This document shows, piece after piece, positions 26,108 through 33,684 of a stretch of 64,000 nucleotides of DNA. Source of the stretch: a virus; the IMG/VR virus record IMGVR_UViG_3300022902_000012, positions 1-64,000 of that record; one strand, written 5' to 3'. The position numbers and the translations under genes are program-made. Below the pieces are notes generated by a model. The model was not told the DNA's origin and ran no database searches. It saw nothing but the letters and a program-made list of their open reading frames with translations. The stretch's first letter is position 1. Every line of letters starts with the position of its first letter.

Positions 26108-27301
26108 ATGCCAAGGAAAATTGCAGACTTAGAGGTCTATTCAACTATCGAAGCAGTGCAAGCCGAAGAGCCCCCCGAGGGGAGGTGGATAGCCAAGCCC
26201 ATCATCCCTACTGTAGGGAAGTTCCTCGTCTATGGGGACCCCAACGATTACAAGACGTTCACCATGTTTGACTTCCTGTTGGCCTACGCCAGCAACGGGA
26301 CCTACTTTGGGGGGCTCCCCGTCGAGAAGGCAGGGACAGCTCTGTTTATCACGGCCGAAGGGGATATCTACGACACAGGTGCTCGGCTCCGGATGCTCAT
26401 GCGGGGCCACAAGGACAAGGACCCCAACAACGTCGACCTCTACATGATCCATGATTCCATCCACCTCAACACCCCGCGGGGCCTGCAGCAATTCAACGAT
26501 CTGCTCGTGGAGCTGGAGCCTGGTCTGGTCTTGTTCGACCCACTCCGGCATTTCATCCCCGGGGTCGACGAAAATGATGCCACTCAGATGGGGCTCTTTT
26601 GCGAGAACATGAACGGCTTCATTCGCAGCTATCGCTTCAGCCTGGGGTTCATCCACCATGCCAGTAAGAAAGGGAAGCCCCGCGGTTCCTCCGTCCTCGA
26701 GGGGTGGGTCGACTCCATGCTGCAGTTCGTCTGTGAGCGGGGTATTGAGCTCCATGATACAGAGCAGCTGTTCGACGTGATCACTGTGCGGCAGAAGAAA
26801 GCTCGTAATGCCAAATACTCTCCTGACACCCTGCTGGTACCCGTCTTCGATAACTCCGATGAGCCTACCGAGACCGTCTACTACGCCATGCTTGAGGGGA
26901 TGAGGGAAGGTGACAGCCCCGCCACTGTAGAGGCCGCACAGCGGGTCTTGGCCTGGCACAAACGCCGCGGCCTGGCTGAGATGGATATGCCCTTTTCAGT
27001 TAACCAGGCCGTCCAATCCATCAAAGGGGGTCGCCCCAACAAGATCAAGGCTGCCTTGACTTTCCTCCACGAGCGCGGTCTTGCCGAAAAGGCCGATGCA
27101 CTGGTTTCTACTGGTCAAGGAAGAACACGATCAACCCCGGGCTGGCGCCTGCTCACCTCGACAATTGACAACATCCAAGCTATGCTTTCCCTCATGAAGA
27201 AGTATTCCGAGGTGCCGTACAGCAGCGACCCATTTCAGGCCCTCGAGGACGATTTTGGTTATCGTCCTGATGATGTCGAACCCCCAGATCCAGAAGAGTA
27301 G
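26108..27301 (+). CDS. RepA-like AAA_25 ATPase with altered Walker A
   Basis: A 397-residue hexameric-helicase-type ATPase resembling plasmid RepA/AAA_25 proteins, probably the replication helicase or loader. The P-loop reads GDPNDYKTF (G43-K49-T50), so the glycine normally before the Lys is Tyr. Walker B is PGLVLFDPLRHF (D144), followed by IHHASKKGKPRGSS, a typical sensor strand with the KxxxRGSS segment. The C-terminal ~110 residues contain a winged-helix-like part (INKIKAALTFLHERGL pattern). ATP use with the altered loop is untested. Confidence 0.75.
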   Translation: MPRKIADLEVYSTIEAVQAEEPPEGRWIAKPIIPTVGKFLVYGDPNDYKTFTMFDFLLAYASNGTYFGGLPVEKAGTALFITAEGDIYDTGARLRMLMRGHKDKDPNNVDLYMIHDSIHLNTPRGLQQFNDLLVELEPGLVLFDPLRHFIPGVDENDATQMGLFCENMNGFIRSYRFSLGFIHHASKKGKPRGSSVLEGWVDSMLQFVCERGIELHDTEQLFDVITVRQKKARNAKYSPDTLLVPVFDNSDEPTETVYYAMLEGMREGDSPATVEAAQRVLAWHKRRGLAEMDMPFSVNQAVQSIKGGRPNKIKAALTFLHERGLAEKADALVSTGQGRTRSTPGWRLLTSTIDNIQAMLSLMKKYSEVPYSSDPFQALEDDFGYRPDDVEPPDPEE

Positions 27302-27310
27302 CCCCAACCT

Positions 27311-27580
27311 ATGGCCCTTACAGACAAAAGCGAAGTGGATGCAGCCCTGGCCCTGCTCAAGGTCGAGCCTGCCCTGCGCCAGAAGTTCGACAAGATCATC
27401 ATCGCCCTCGAGCGGAGGGGGTTAGCCCCCGCGGTCCCTTGTCCCGTCCTCGCTGACTGGCTCGCCTACAAGCCGGACCCGAATGCCCATTGTCTAGCCA
27501 ACACCCTCATCGACATCAAGGTCCGCCAGAGCCCCCCCAGCTGGGCCGAGCGAATCAGGACCCTCCACCCCGGCCGCTAG
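27311..27580 (+). CDS. Small helical protein next to the RepA-like gene
   Basis: An 89-residue protein starting 9 nt after the RepA-like gene. It is helical throughout (VEPALRQKFDKIIIALERRG) with a short Pro/Cys segment in the middle. No family is recognised. Spacing suggests a partner of the helicase. It converges on a leftward gene with a 4-nt overlap of the two stop codons. Confidence 0.6.
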   Translation: MALTDKSEVDAALALLKVEPALRQKFDKIIIALERRGLAPAVPCPVLADWLAYKPDPNAHCLANTLIDIKVRQSPPSWAERIRTLHPGR

Positions 27581-27771
27581 CTAATGCGGCAGTAATGCGT
27601 CCAGCCAAAGACGAATTCACCGGCCCGCTCGCCCTTGATTTTGTGGTCGCCGGCAACTGGTCTAAGAACCTTCCTGCACTTGATACATCGAGGCCACATC
27701 TCCCTGGGGTAGTCCTCCAGGTAGATGTCTATTGGCCCACGCCGGGTCCAATGATCTGTCCAGTGGCTCAT
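27577..27771 (-). CDS. Small zinc-finger-like protein
   Basis: A 64-residue protein with AGGAG 9 nt before ATG 27771. It has CIKC followed by a basic loop and a final HYC, a plausible metal site (C-x2-C ... H-x-C). Its start overlaps the stop of the preceding gene. No family is recognised. Confidence 0.6.
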   Translation of the reverse strand: MSHWTDHWTRRGPIDIYLEDYPREMWPRCIKCRKVLRPVAGDHKIKGERAGEFVFGWTHYCRIS

Positions 27772-28058
27772 GGTTTGCCGTCTCCTGTTGCTTTCGACAT
27801 AGCCTGGCGCAAGTCGGCCTCTGTCGTTCCAGGGGGCACCATGACCGCTGGTCTGCCGCAAAAGAGGCAGGCATCGCCGCAGTCACGTTTTAGGATTCGC
27901 CGCGAGATGTGCGCCGCTGGACAACCCCAGGTCGGGTAGTCGTACCAGCGGTCTGGGATGCCTAAAAACACTGCAGATCCCTCGGCCTCTGCTTGCGCTG
28001 ATTCCATATCCCTCCAGATGACAAGCTGCTGGATGTCCGCCGCATCAAACGAAGTCAT
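27768..28058 (-). CDS. Small Cys-rich protein of unknown function
   Basis: A 96-residue protein. The N-terminal half is an acidic helix (QQLVIWRDMESAQAEAEGS); the second half contains CGDACLFCG, a possible zinc site. Stop and start codons overlap with both neighbours, typical of this leftward cluster. No family is recognised. Confidence 0.6.
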   Translation of the reverse strand: MTSFDAADIQQLVIWRDMESAQAEAEGSAVFLGIPDRWYDYPTWGCPAAHISRRILKRDCGDACLFCGRPAVMVPPGTTEADLRQAMSKATGDGKP

Positions 28059-28462
28059 GGCGTGTCGCTCTTGGTCGCTTTCGACTCATGGACCCGGCCC
28101 CATTTCCGTGATGCTCTGTATTCATCCATGGCGGAGGGCTGCAGGCGGGCAATTTGCTCTGGCGTATACCCGTTTTCGTGTGCCACAAGAGCGAGCTGCT
28201 CGTGGAAAAACTGCAGCGTCATCTCGGGACTATTGACGCCCCACGACACGCCTTTGGATGGTGCAGCCTCGTCCACCTCTCGTTTGTAATTCTCGATAAT
28301 GTCACGTTTAAAACCACCCGCAAGCCGGGCCACTGCCGCCGCGAGTTGGCGCAGATCGTAGACCATTTGGGGCTCAAGCCCGTGGCTCCAGTGGTCGAGA
28401 CGCCACTGTGCAAGATGACACTTCTTCAGGATTACTGCTGCCGCCTGAATTCCTTCATCCAT
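28055..28462 (-). CDS. Helical protein of unknown function
   Basis: A 135-residue protein. ATG 28462 lies within the last codons of the preceding gene, preceded by GGGGCAGG, and is preferred over an upstream start. It has three predicted helices (MVYDLRQLAAAVARLAGGFK; MTLQFFHEQLALVAHENGY) and a basic C-terminus. No family is recognised; similar helical accessory proteins occur in phage replication operons. Confidence 0.55.
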   Translation of the reverse strand: MDEGIQAAAVILKKCHLAQWRLDHWSHGLEPQMVYDLRQLAAAVARLAGGFKRDIIENYKREVDEAAPSKGVSWGVNSPEMTLQFFHEQLALVAHENGYTPEQIARLQPSAMDEYRASRKWGRVHESKATKSDTP

Positions 28463-28817
28463 CGACCTGCCCCTTGTCTCGGAGTGTCGATTCCAGCACA
28501 GCCTCACGCCAATCAACAGGGACCTGGTGGCCCTGGCCGGCGTCGTCTATCAGCTGGACCAGCTTGGTCAGGGCTAGGCGGAAGCCCCCCTCAATCAGCT
28601 TGCTGATCCGGAGCCCAGCCTCCATCCGGAGGATATCAAGCTGAAGTGCCCTGGTGGATGAATAGATCCGAACGTCCTCGCAGACCAGCCTCTCTTTCTT
28701 GGGGCCGCCCCAGATCGTCAGGTCCTTATGAGACACTTTTCCGCTCCGGGATGGTGCGATTAAGCAAAAAAGGGAGCCCTCCGTGAGACACTTCTTAGGG
28801 TCTGAGCGTGCCATCAT
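28455..28817 (-). CDS. Unknown protein behind an operator-like site
   Basis: A 120-residue protein starting at ATG 28817 with AAAAGGAGTGAC as ribosome site. It has a beta-rich N-terminal half and a helical C-terminal half (RISKLIEGGFRLALTKLVQL). It is the first gene of a leftward run of four and lies directly downstream of two adjacent inverted repeats and the 126-bp element. No family is recognised. Confidence 0.6.
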   Translation of the reverse strand: MMARSDPKKCLTEGSLFCLIAPSRSGKVSHKDLTIWGGPKKERLVCEDVRIYSSTRALQLDILRMEAGLRISKLIEGGFRLALTKLVQLIDDAGQGHQVPVDWREAVLESTLRDKGQVDG

Positions 28818-28829
28818 GTCACTCCTTTT

Positions 28830-28856
28830 GTGCCAACCTGGCACAGTAGTCTACTG
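28830..28856 (-). promoter_or_regulatory. Two adjacent inverted repeats before a leftward operon
   Basis: GTGCCAACCTGGCAC (28830-28844; 6-bp arms, 3-nt centre) directly abuts CAGTAGTCTACTG (28844-28856; 6-bp arms, 1-nt centre). The centres are 13 bp apart, and the first repeat ends 13 bp before the start codon and next to the ribosome site. A bound repressor would block transcription or translation of 28455-28817. No convincing -35/-10 pair is visible. Confidence 0.5.
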
Positions 28857-28888
28857 CGATTCCCCCAGGTGCTTCTTATGGGGGGAGG

Positions 28889-29024
28889 GGGTTTCTGTAA
28901 ATGTAACCTTTGTCCACAGGTTTCTCTTAACAATATCATGGGGTTCTTATATTACAGAAAAGTGAGGTACACCTGTGGCACACGATCTGGAACCCCCCGT
29001 GATTATTCATCAAAGGTTACATTT
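28889..29024. repeat. 126-bp non-coding element, copy 1
   Basis: AAATGTAACCTTT (28899-28911) and its inverse AAAGGTTACATTT (29012-29024) bound an element of exactly 126 bp. The left side has 35 bases (28889-28923) identical to the inverted copy at 37803-37837 and contains TTGTCCACA (28910-28918), a DnaA-box-like sequence. Inside is an AT-rich stretch with TTATATT. The right boundary lies within the last codons of the UvrD-like helicase gene. It may be a replication origin, a binding site for a phage protein, or a transcription control site. Confidence 0.7.
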
Positions 29025-32000
29025 CGGAGAAAACGCCAAAATGGACTGTCCGGATCAAGGTAACCCGGCTTGGTTCTGGTAACGAACAGGCGGTCCTGGG
29101 CGCGGGTGACTGAGACATATAGGAGCCGGGTCTCTTCCTGAGACAGTTCGGGGTCCATCTTGGACTTGGCGCCGGGGAACCTGCCGTGCACCACATCAGC
29201 CAGGATGACGTTCCGGGCCTCCTTGCCTTTGAAGCCGTGGATGGTGCTCAGGGTGAGCACGTCCCCCTGCGACGGCCCTGCCTGGCCCTGGGCCTGCCTG
29301 TGCATCTCATGCATGCGCCGCAGCAGGTCAACCTGAGCCAGCAGCTCCCCTACGGTGTCGAATTCGGAGGCAAATTCCATGAGCTCTTCGAGCACAATGA
29401 ACGCCCCCTCGGAGCCCTCGGCCTTGGTCAGCCCGAACTTCTCGGCTAGGTACTCCACGTAGCCGATCTCATCGATGACGAACTTCATCATCTCGGCGGG
29501 CCCGCGGCCCTCCCGGCCCATGATCCTCAGCCTGATGATCAGCTCCTTCAAGCTCCTGAGAGCCAGCCTCTGTGGCTTGATGAGCCTGGCCTTGTCTAGG
29601 ATCTTGTCGATGAGGTCTGTCTCCTCAGAGCCCTCTGCCGCTGCGTACTGGGGCCTGCCTACGAACCTCTTGGGGACGTTCATGACAGCCCGCAGGGCGG
29701 TCCCGTCAACATCCAGGCCGGCGCCCACCCGCAAGTAGTTGAGCAGGTCCCGGGCCTCACGCCCATCCAGGATGAAGCCCCCGCACAGCTTGATGTACGG
29801 CACCTCGTTCTTGGTACACCAGATGGAGATCCAGTGCAGTACGGCCGCGGTCCTGGCCAGCACCGTGGTCTCCCCCAAGCCCAGCTCCTGAGCCTTATCC
29901 ACGATCCATTTGACCTCGTCCATCCGGCTCTCGAAGGTCTTGAACTCAATGGGCTCACCACCCTCTGCCCGCCGCGGCCGAATCTGACCTGCCAGGTGCC
30001 AGGGCCTACCCTTCACAACAGCCGAGCCCAGGGTGCAGATCTTGTCGGTGGACCGGTAGTTGTTCGGGAGCTTGAACAGCTTGGCCTTGTCCCTGTCGAT
30101 GAACTGCAGGATAACCCCAGGTTCCGCAGTGCGCCAGGAATACACACTGTTGTGGACAGCGATACCGTTGGCGAAGTAGTTGGTCGTTCCATCGATATCC
30201 AGGTCCCTCAATTCGAGAGGTTCTTCCGATCGGTAACCTGTCTTGGCTACAACCTCGTCGGGTGCTCCGTCGTCCCCCCAGATCCAGGTACCTGGAACGA
30301 GATTGGCCAGTGGCATAGCTGTCATTTTCTCCCCGCAGGGTCCTTTGGCACTGCTCAAGCTGACCCTAAGGACGGCACGAATTTTAGTTGCACCAGCAAC
30401 TATGTCCCCAATCTGCTCGGCAGCAGCATGTGCTTCCGCACCGGATGGGTATCTCCGACGAATCCTGGCTGTCCCGCGACGTCCGTCTCGGACAGAGATA
30501 CCTGTACAGGCTGTTATCGCCTCACGAATCTTTTGGGGCGCCAGTTCCTGTGATTCGCAGGTCAGCTCAGCCGGCCGATTGTTTTTAACACCCAATGTCA
30601 ATGTAATAATGATGCGCTTACCGACCTGACTTTGGGGTAAGTACGTGGGCCAGGCAAAGAGCATATGAAACAACTTGAGGATCTTTGGCCCCCCCTTGCA
30701 TCCGAATTCCTTGAATATGGCTGCAGCTCCGGCTTCCGACAGGCGTAGCTTCCGACCCACTGTCTTGAACGGGAGTGTAGGGACCTTGTAGCGTAAAGAC
30801 AGCTGCAGCTCTTGCAGAGCAGCATCAGCTGCCGTCTCATGACAATCGAGCAGCCACAGGGCATCAGCTCCTTCGTGCAATGCCCGAACGGATACAGAGT
30901 GACGGGCTGCGTTTTTTGCACCTTGGGTAAGTCCTATCCGAAACCCCATGTCTTTGCGCCACATGAGGTAGGTGTAGAAGCGGACATTGGAGTGGGGCAT
31001 GCAGGCAAAGACCAGGTGGTCGGAAGAGCCCTCTAGAATTCTCCCAGATGCTGTCTTGATCTTCGTTATCTCGGTCTTGTCTGTCGCTCCGGCATGTTGG
31101 ACTGTTCTAAACACCTGTTTGCCACCCTGGCATGAACCGACAGAGTCCCCGGCTTCGATATCCCGGAGTAGCACCCTGCCCCGGGTTTTTGTCTGAATCA
31201 TTGTCGTGTGGGGGTTCAGGCACTGGCTCAAGTCTCCGGCCAGCATCAAGTTCTGATCCCGGTCGGACCCACCCACCGTCGGGTAGATTCGGCTGGGCAG
31301 CCCCGCGGCCAGGCGCATCAGATCATGCTGGATGCCACTGCAGTCCTGAGCCTCATCCACGATGACCACGGACCACTGGGACCTCCACCAGGCCAGCAGG
31401 TCAGGACTCCCGATGAGCAGGTGCCAGACGAAGGACTGCACATCGTCGTAGCTGTACTTGGCCATGTCCCAGCGCAGCGCCTCGATCTCCTGATACATGG
31501 TCAAGGCCTGCTGAGAATCGATGGGCATCTTGTCGGCCAACCACGACTCAGCTATCCGCCGTACCAGCTCCCGGCCGTTGTCATTCAGACCAAACCAGTC
31601 CTTACGCCAGGGGACAGGCCCTGTGTTCTTGCACCGAGACATGAAGGTGGACAGCACCTCGTGGTCTACGATCATCTCAGGGATCACCTTCATCTTCTTG
31701 AGACGGTCGACCTGGGCACGCTGGGCGGCCGGCAAAGCACCGTCCTCGTCGTGCGACATGGCATCGAAGAGCCAGGGCGCCATCTTCGGCCCCCTGTCGT
31801 AGCAAAGCCCGTGGATGGTTCTGACCTCACATCCCTCGATACCCATCCCCGAGAGCCGCTCGATCATCTCCCCACAGGCTGCCCGGGTGAATGTGACCAG
31901 CAGTATCCGCCACGAATCCACCCCGGCCTCGACCAGGTCCCTCACCCGCTCCAGCAGGCACCGAGTTTTGCCACTGTTATGGACCAGGAACCCGGAGGCT

Positions 32001-32884
32001 TCGAAGTTATGATGTGGCCCCTTCATCTTGATGTCGTATGTACGCTGCGGCCCAGCCGGGGAGACCGACTTAACGATTCCGACCCGGGTATATTTGATGC
32101 CAAAGTTTTCATCTTTGCCATGAAGTCTGGCATGGGCCTTTTTCGACAGCAGCTGTAGATTCTCAGGGACATCATTGAGGGAGTCCTCATCCTTATGGTG
32201 GACCTCCAACTTAGGGTCCAGATAAGAGAAGATGGAGGGCAAGTCTCCCCGAGTTTTCAAGATTGCAACATAGTCGGAATAAGGAATCCCATTGATGGAG
32301 GCTTCCAGGACCAAACGAGCCCGCGGCACTTCCCAGTATCTGTACTTCTCCTCACGAATACGGAGGGTCCCGGCGGGATGATGGACATGGAGGGTAACAA
32401 CCCGACGTTTAGCATATCGGGTTCTCCCTTCCCCCTTCTTAGGGAGCATATTCCCGAGGAGAAGGACCTCATCGCCGGCGGACAGTTGCCCGGCCGGCTT
32501 TCCATCAATAAGGTCCGAAGGAGTCAGGAAGGGATGGTCCCGGGTACATGTTAATTCCAGGCCGCATCGGGTCGTAACGATGAGACAGTCCTGAACTCCG
32601 GAATCCACGATGGCCTCGATCTCGCGGTAGGCCACAACCCCCCCAGGCTCAATCGACTTGATCCTAGATGTCATGGACAGGTCCCGACCTATCGACCTCC
32701 TGCACGGGAGACCATTGAATTTCCGGTAGGCCTCCTCGATTGTGTAGGGCCGAGATCCGGGTCGTTGTCCCCTGCTAATACCCACGATAGCGTCGGCTGC
32801 GAGGCAACCTGGGTTGCCGGCCACCACCGAGGGGCCCAGGCGATGCACCGCTACTTGCTGCTGATCTTCATCCAGATTAATCAT
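29003..32884 (-). CDS. UvrD/Rep-like SF1 helicase carrying two inteins
   Basis: A 1293-residue precursor; removing two inteins leaves a 658-residue SF1A helicase. Extein motifs: Walker A AGNPG/SGKT split by intein 1; motif Ia LVTFTRAA; motif II VDEAQD (509-514); motif III AGDLSQ/SVYSWR split by intein 2; motif IV region LPNNYRS; motif V LSTIHGFKGKEA; motif VI YVSVTRAQDRL. UvrD/Rep helicases unwind DNA in replication and repair. Without splicing both ATP-binding motifs would be interrupted, so activity should depend on splicing. A short hairpin precedes the start. Confidence 0.93.
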   Translation of the reverse strand: MINLDEDQQQVAVHRLGPSVVAGNPGCLAADAIVGISRGQRPGSRPYTIEEAYRKFNGLPCRRSIGRDLSMTSRIKSIEPGGVVAYREIEAIVDSGVQDCLIVTTRCGLELTCTRDHPFLTPSDLIDGKPAGQLSAGDEVLLLGNMLPKKGEGRTRYAKRRVVTLHVHHPAGTLRIREEKYRYWEVPRARLVLEASINGIPYSDYVAILKTRGDLPSIFSYLDPKLEVHHKDEDSLNDVPENLQLLSKKAHARLHGKDENFGIKYTRVGIVKSVSPAGPQRTYDIKMKGPHHNFEASGFLVHNSGKTRCLLERVRDLVEAGVDSWRILLVTFTRAACGEMIERLSGMGIEGCEVRTIHGLCYDRGPKMAPWLFDAMSHDEDGALPAAQRAQVDRLKKMKVIPEMIVDHEVLSTFMSRCKNTGPVPWRKDWFGLNDNGRELVRRIAESWLADKMPIDSQQALTMYQEIEALRWDMAKYSYDDVQSFVWHLLIGSPDLLAWWRSQWSVVIVDEAQDCSGIQHDLMRLAAGLPSRIYPTVGGSDRDQNLMLAGDLSQCLNPHTTMIQTKTRGRVLLRDIEAGDSVGSCQGGKQVFRTVQHAGATDKTEITKIKTASGRILEGSSDHLVFACMPHSNVRFYTYLMWRKDMGFRIGLTQGAKNAARHSVSVRALHEGADALWLLDCHETAADAALQELQLSLRYKVPTLPFKTVGRKLRLSEAGAAAIFKEFGCKGGPKILKLFHMLFAWPTYLPQSQVGKRIIITLTLGVKNNRPAELTCESQELAPQKIREAITACTGISVRDGRRGTARIRRRYPSGAEAHAAAEQIGDIVAGATKIRAVLRVSLSSAKGPCGEKMTAMPLANLVPGTWIWGDDGAPDEVVAKTGYRSEEPLELRDLDIDGTTNYFANGIAVHNSVYSWRTAEPGVILQFIDRDKAKLFKLPNNYRSTDKICTLGSAVVKGRPWHLAGQIRPRRAEGGEPIEFKTFESRMDEVKWIVDKAQELGLGETTVLARTAAVLHWISIWCTKNEVPYIKLCGGFILDGREARDLLNYLRVGAGLDVDGTALRAVMNVPKRFVGRPQYAAAEGSEETDLIDKILDKARLIKPQRLALRSLKELIIRLRIMGREGRGPAEMMKFVIDEIGYVEYLAEKFGLTKAEGSEGAFIVLEELMEFASEFDTVGELLAQVDLLRRMHEMHRQAQGQAGPSQGDVLTLSTIHGFKGKEARNVILADVVHGRFPGAKSKMDPELSQEETRLLYVSVTRAQDRLFVTRTKPGYLDPDSPFWRFLRNVTFDE
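30149..31222 (-). other. Intein 2 (358 aa) in motif III of the UvrD-like helicase
   Basis: Residues 555-912 of the precursor. It starts with Cys (C555, in GDLSQ/CLNPH) and ends with His-Asn (VHN, N912), followed by Ser of SVYSW. The N-terminal splicing part has a block B-like segment (LEGSSDHLVFAC). Block F/G is TNYFANGIAVHN. The central ~200 residues do not show a clear HNH or LAGLIDADG motif; a segment SLRYKVPTLPFK recalls inserts of other phage and bacterial inteins. Endonuclease activity cannot be claimed. Confidence 0.9.
31976..32806 (-). other. Intein 1 (277 aa) with HNH domain in the Walker A of the UvrD-like helicase
   Basis: Residues 27-303 of the precursor. It begins at Cys (C27, after AGNPG) and ends FLVHN before SGKT, so it interrupts the P-loop itself. 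Block B is seen as TCTRDHPFL near residue 115 and block F/G as HHNFEASGFLVHN. The middle carries an HNH homing endonuclease motif (LEVHHKDEDSLNDVPENLQ, then HARLH, residues 227-255). Presence of HNH suggests it can, or could, home into intein-free alleles. Confidence 0.93.
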
Positions 32885-32899
32885 TGACGTCTTGTCCTT

Positions 32900-32920
32900 T
32901 TACCTATAAGATATAGGTAA
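32900..32920. other. Perfect hairpin before the UvrD-like helicase gene
   Basis: TTACCTATA (32900-32908), AGA, TATAGGTAA (32912-32920): a 9-bp perfect inverted repeat with a 3-nt centre, ending about 10 nt before the ribosome site (AAAAGGAC) of the helicase gene. It could be an operator or an mRNA hairpin. It is AT-rich and lacks a following T tract, so a terminator is unlikely. Confidence 0.6.
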
Positions 32921-32957
32921 GGAGAGGTCTATTCACAGGTCTCTTTTAAAGCTTTTC

Positions 32958-33683
32958 TCAACCCTCGTCGTGGCATTCATGGGCCATGTCGAGTCCATCG
33001 ATCGGGACCAGAGGATCAACCTCCCGCAGCTCACCGAGCAGCCGCTTCTCGATGTCCTCATCTGTATCCATGACCGAACGCTTCTTCTCGACGGCCTGGA
33101 ACACCCGCATGATCACCGCGGCATAGTCCTCGATGAGGATCCCATACCCCCGCCGCAGGTACTTGCGCACCCGGAGCAACGACCCCCCAGCATCCTCCTC
33201 CCTGTCCGGCCGGGTGTAGACCAGGCGCTTGGCAGCCACATCCTCATAGAAGCGGTCAGAGCACAAACTCTTCCAGCACTGCCCCCCTGTGCCCTGGGGG
33301 TTGTTATCCCACCACACAGCAGCCTGGACTATGGTGAAGTCGAAGCTCTCCACCAACGACTCAGCATCCGTGTACAGCCACCTGAAGATGTATTGGACGG
33401 CCAGCCGGCCCAGGGACAGGACGGTATAGGCGTTCTGGGTAGCATGGAACTTACCCTCCCGTCCCTTGGTCAACAGCCGGGCCTGTTCCCCCAGGACCAA
33501 CTGGTTCCCCCCGAAGACGTCAATGTCCCCGGGGGTATCACCAGCGACCAGCGCCCGGATGAACCCCCCTCCGACGAACAACCCCCGTCCGACGAACAAC
33601 CCCCGTCCTCTCATCTGAGCCGCCAGGTCCCGGGGAATGTGAGTGACCACCCTGGCCAGGTCTTGTTTATTAAGCTCCCTCAT
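32958..33683 (-). CDS. Nucleotidyltransferase-fold protein
   Basis: A 241-residue protein of the polymerase-beta-like nucleotidyltransferase superfamily: GGGFIRALVAGDTPGDIDVF gives the GG...D-x-D active-site pattern at residues 37-56. A later helix-rich half follows. The N-terminal segment contains RGLFVG twice in tandem because of an exact 18-bp duplication. Such proteins in phages are often related to tRNA or poly(A) nucleotidyltransferases, but the substrate cannot be inferred. AAGGAGGAGG precedes ATG. Confidence 0.6.
   Translation of the reverse strand: MRELNKQDLARVVTHIPRDLAAQMRGRGLFVGRGLFVGGGFIRALVAGDTPGDIDVFGGNQLVLGEQARLLTKGREGKFHATQNAYTVLSLGRLAVQYIFRWLYTDAESLVESFDFTIVQAAVWWDNNPQGTGGQCWKSLCSDRFYEDVAAKRLVYTRPDREEDAGGSLLRVRKYLRRGYGILIEDYAAVIMRVFQAVEKKRSVMDTDEDIEKRLLGELREVDPLVPIDGLDMAHECHDEG
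33571..33606 (-). repeat. Exact 18-bp tandem duplication in the nucleotidyltransferase gene
   Basis: Two perfect head-to-tail copies of an 18-bp unit (33571-33588 and 33589-33606) encode RGLFVG twice, just before the GG active-site loop. Perfect identity points to recent replication slippage; the reading frame is kept. Confidence 0.85.
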
Positions 33684-33684
33684 C

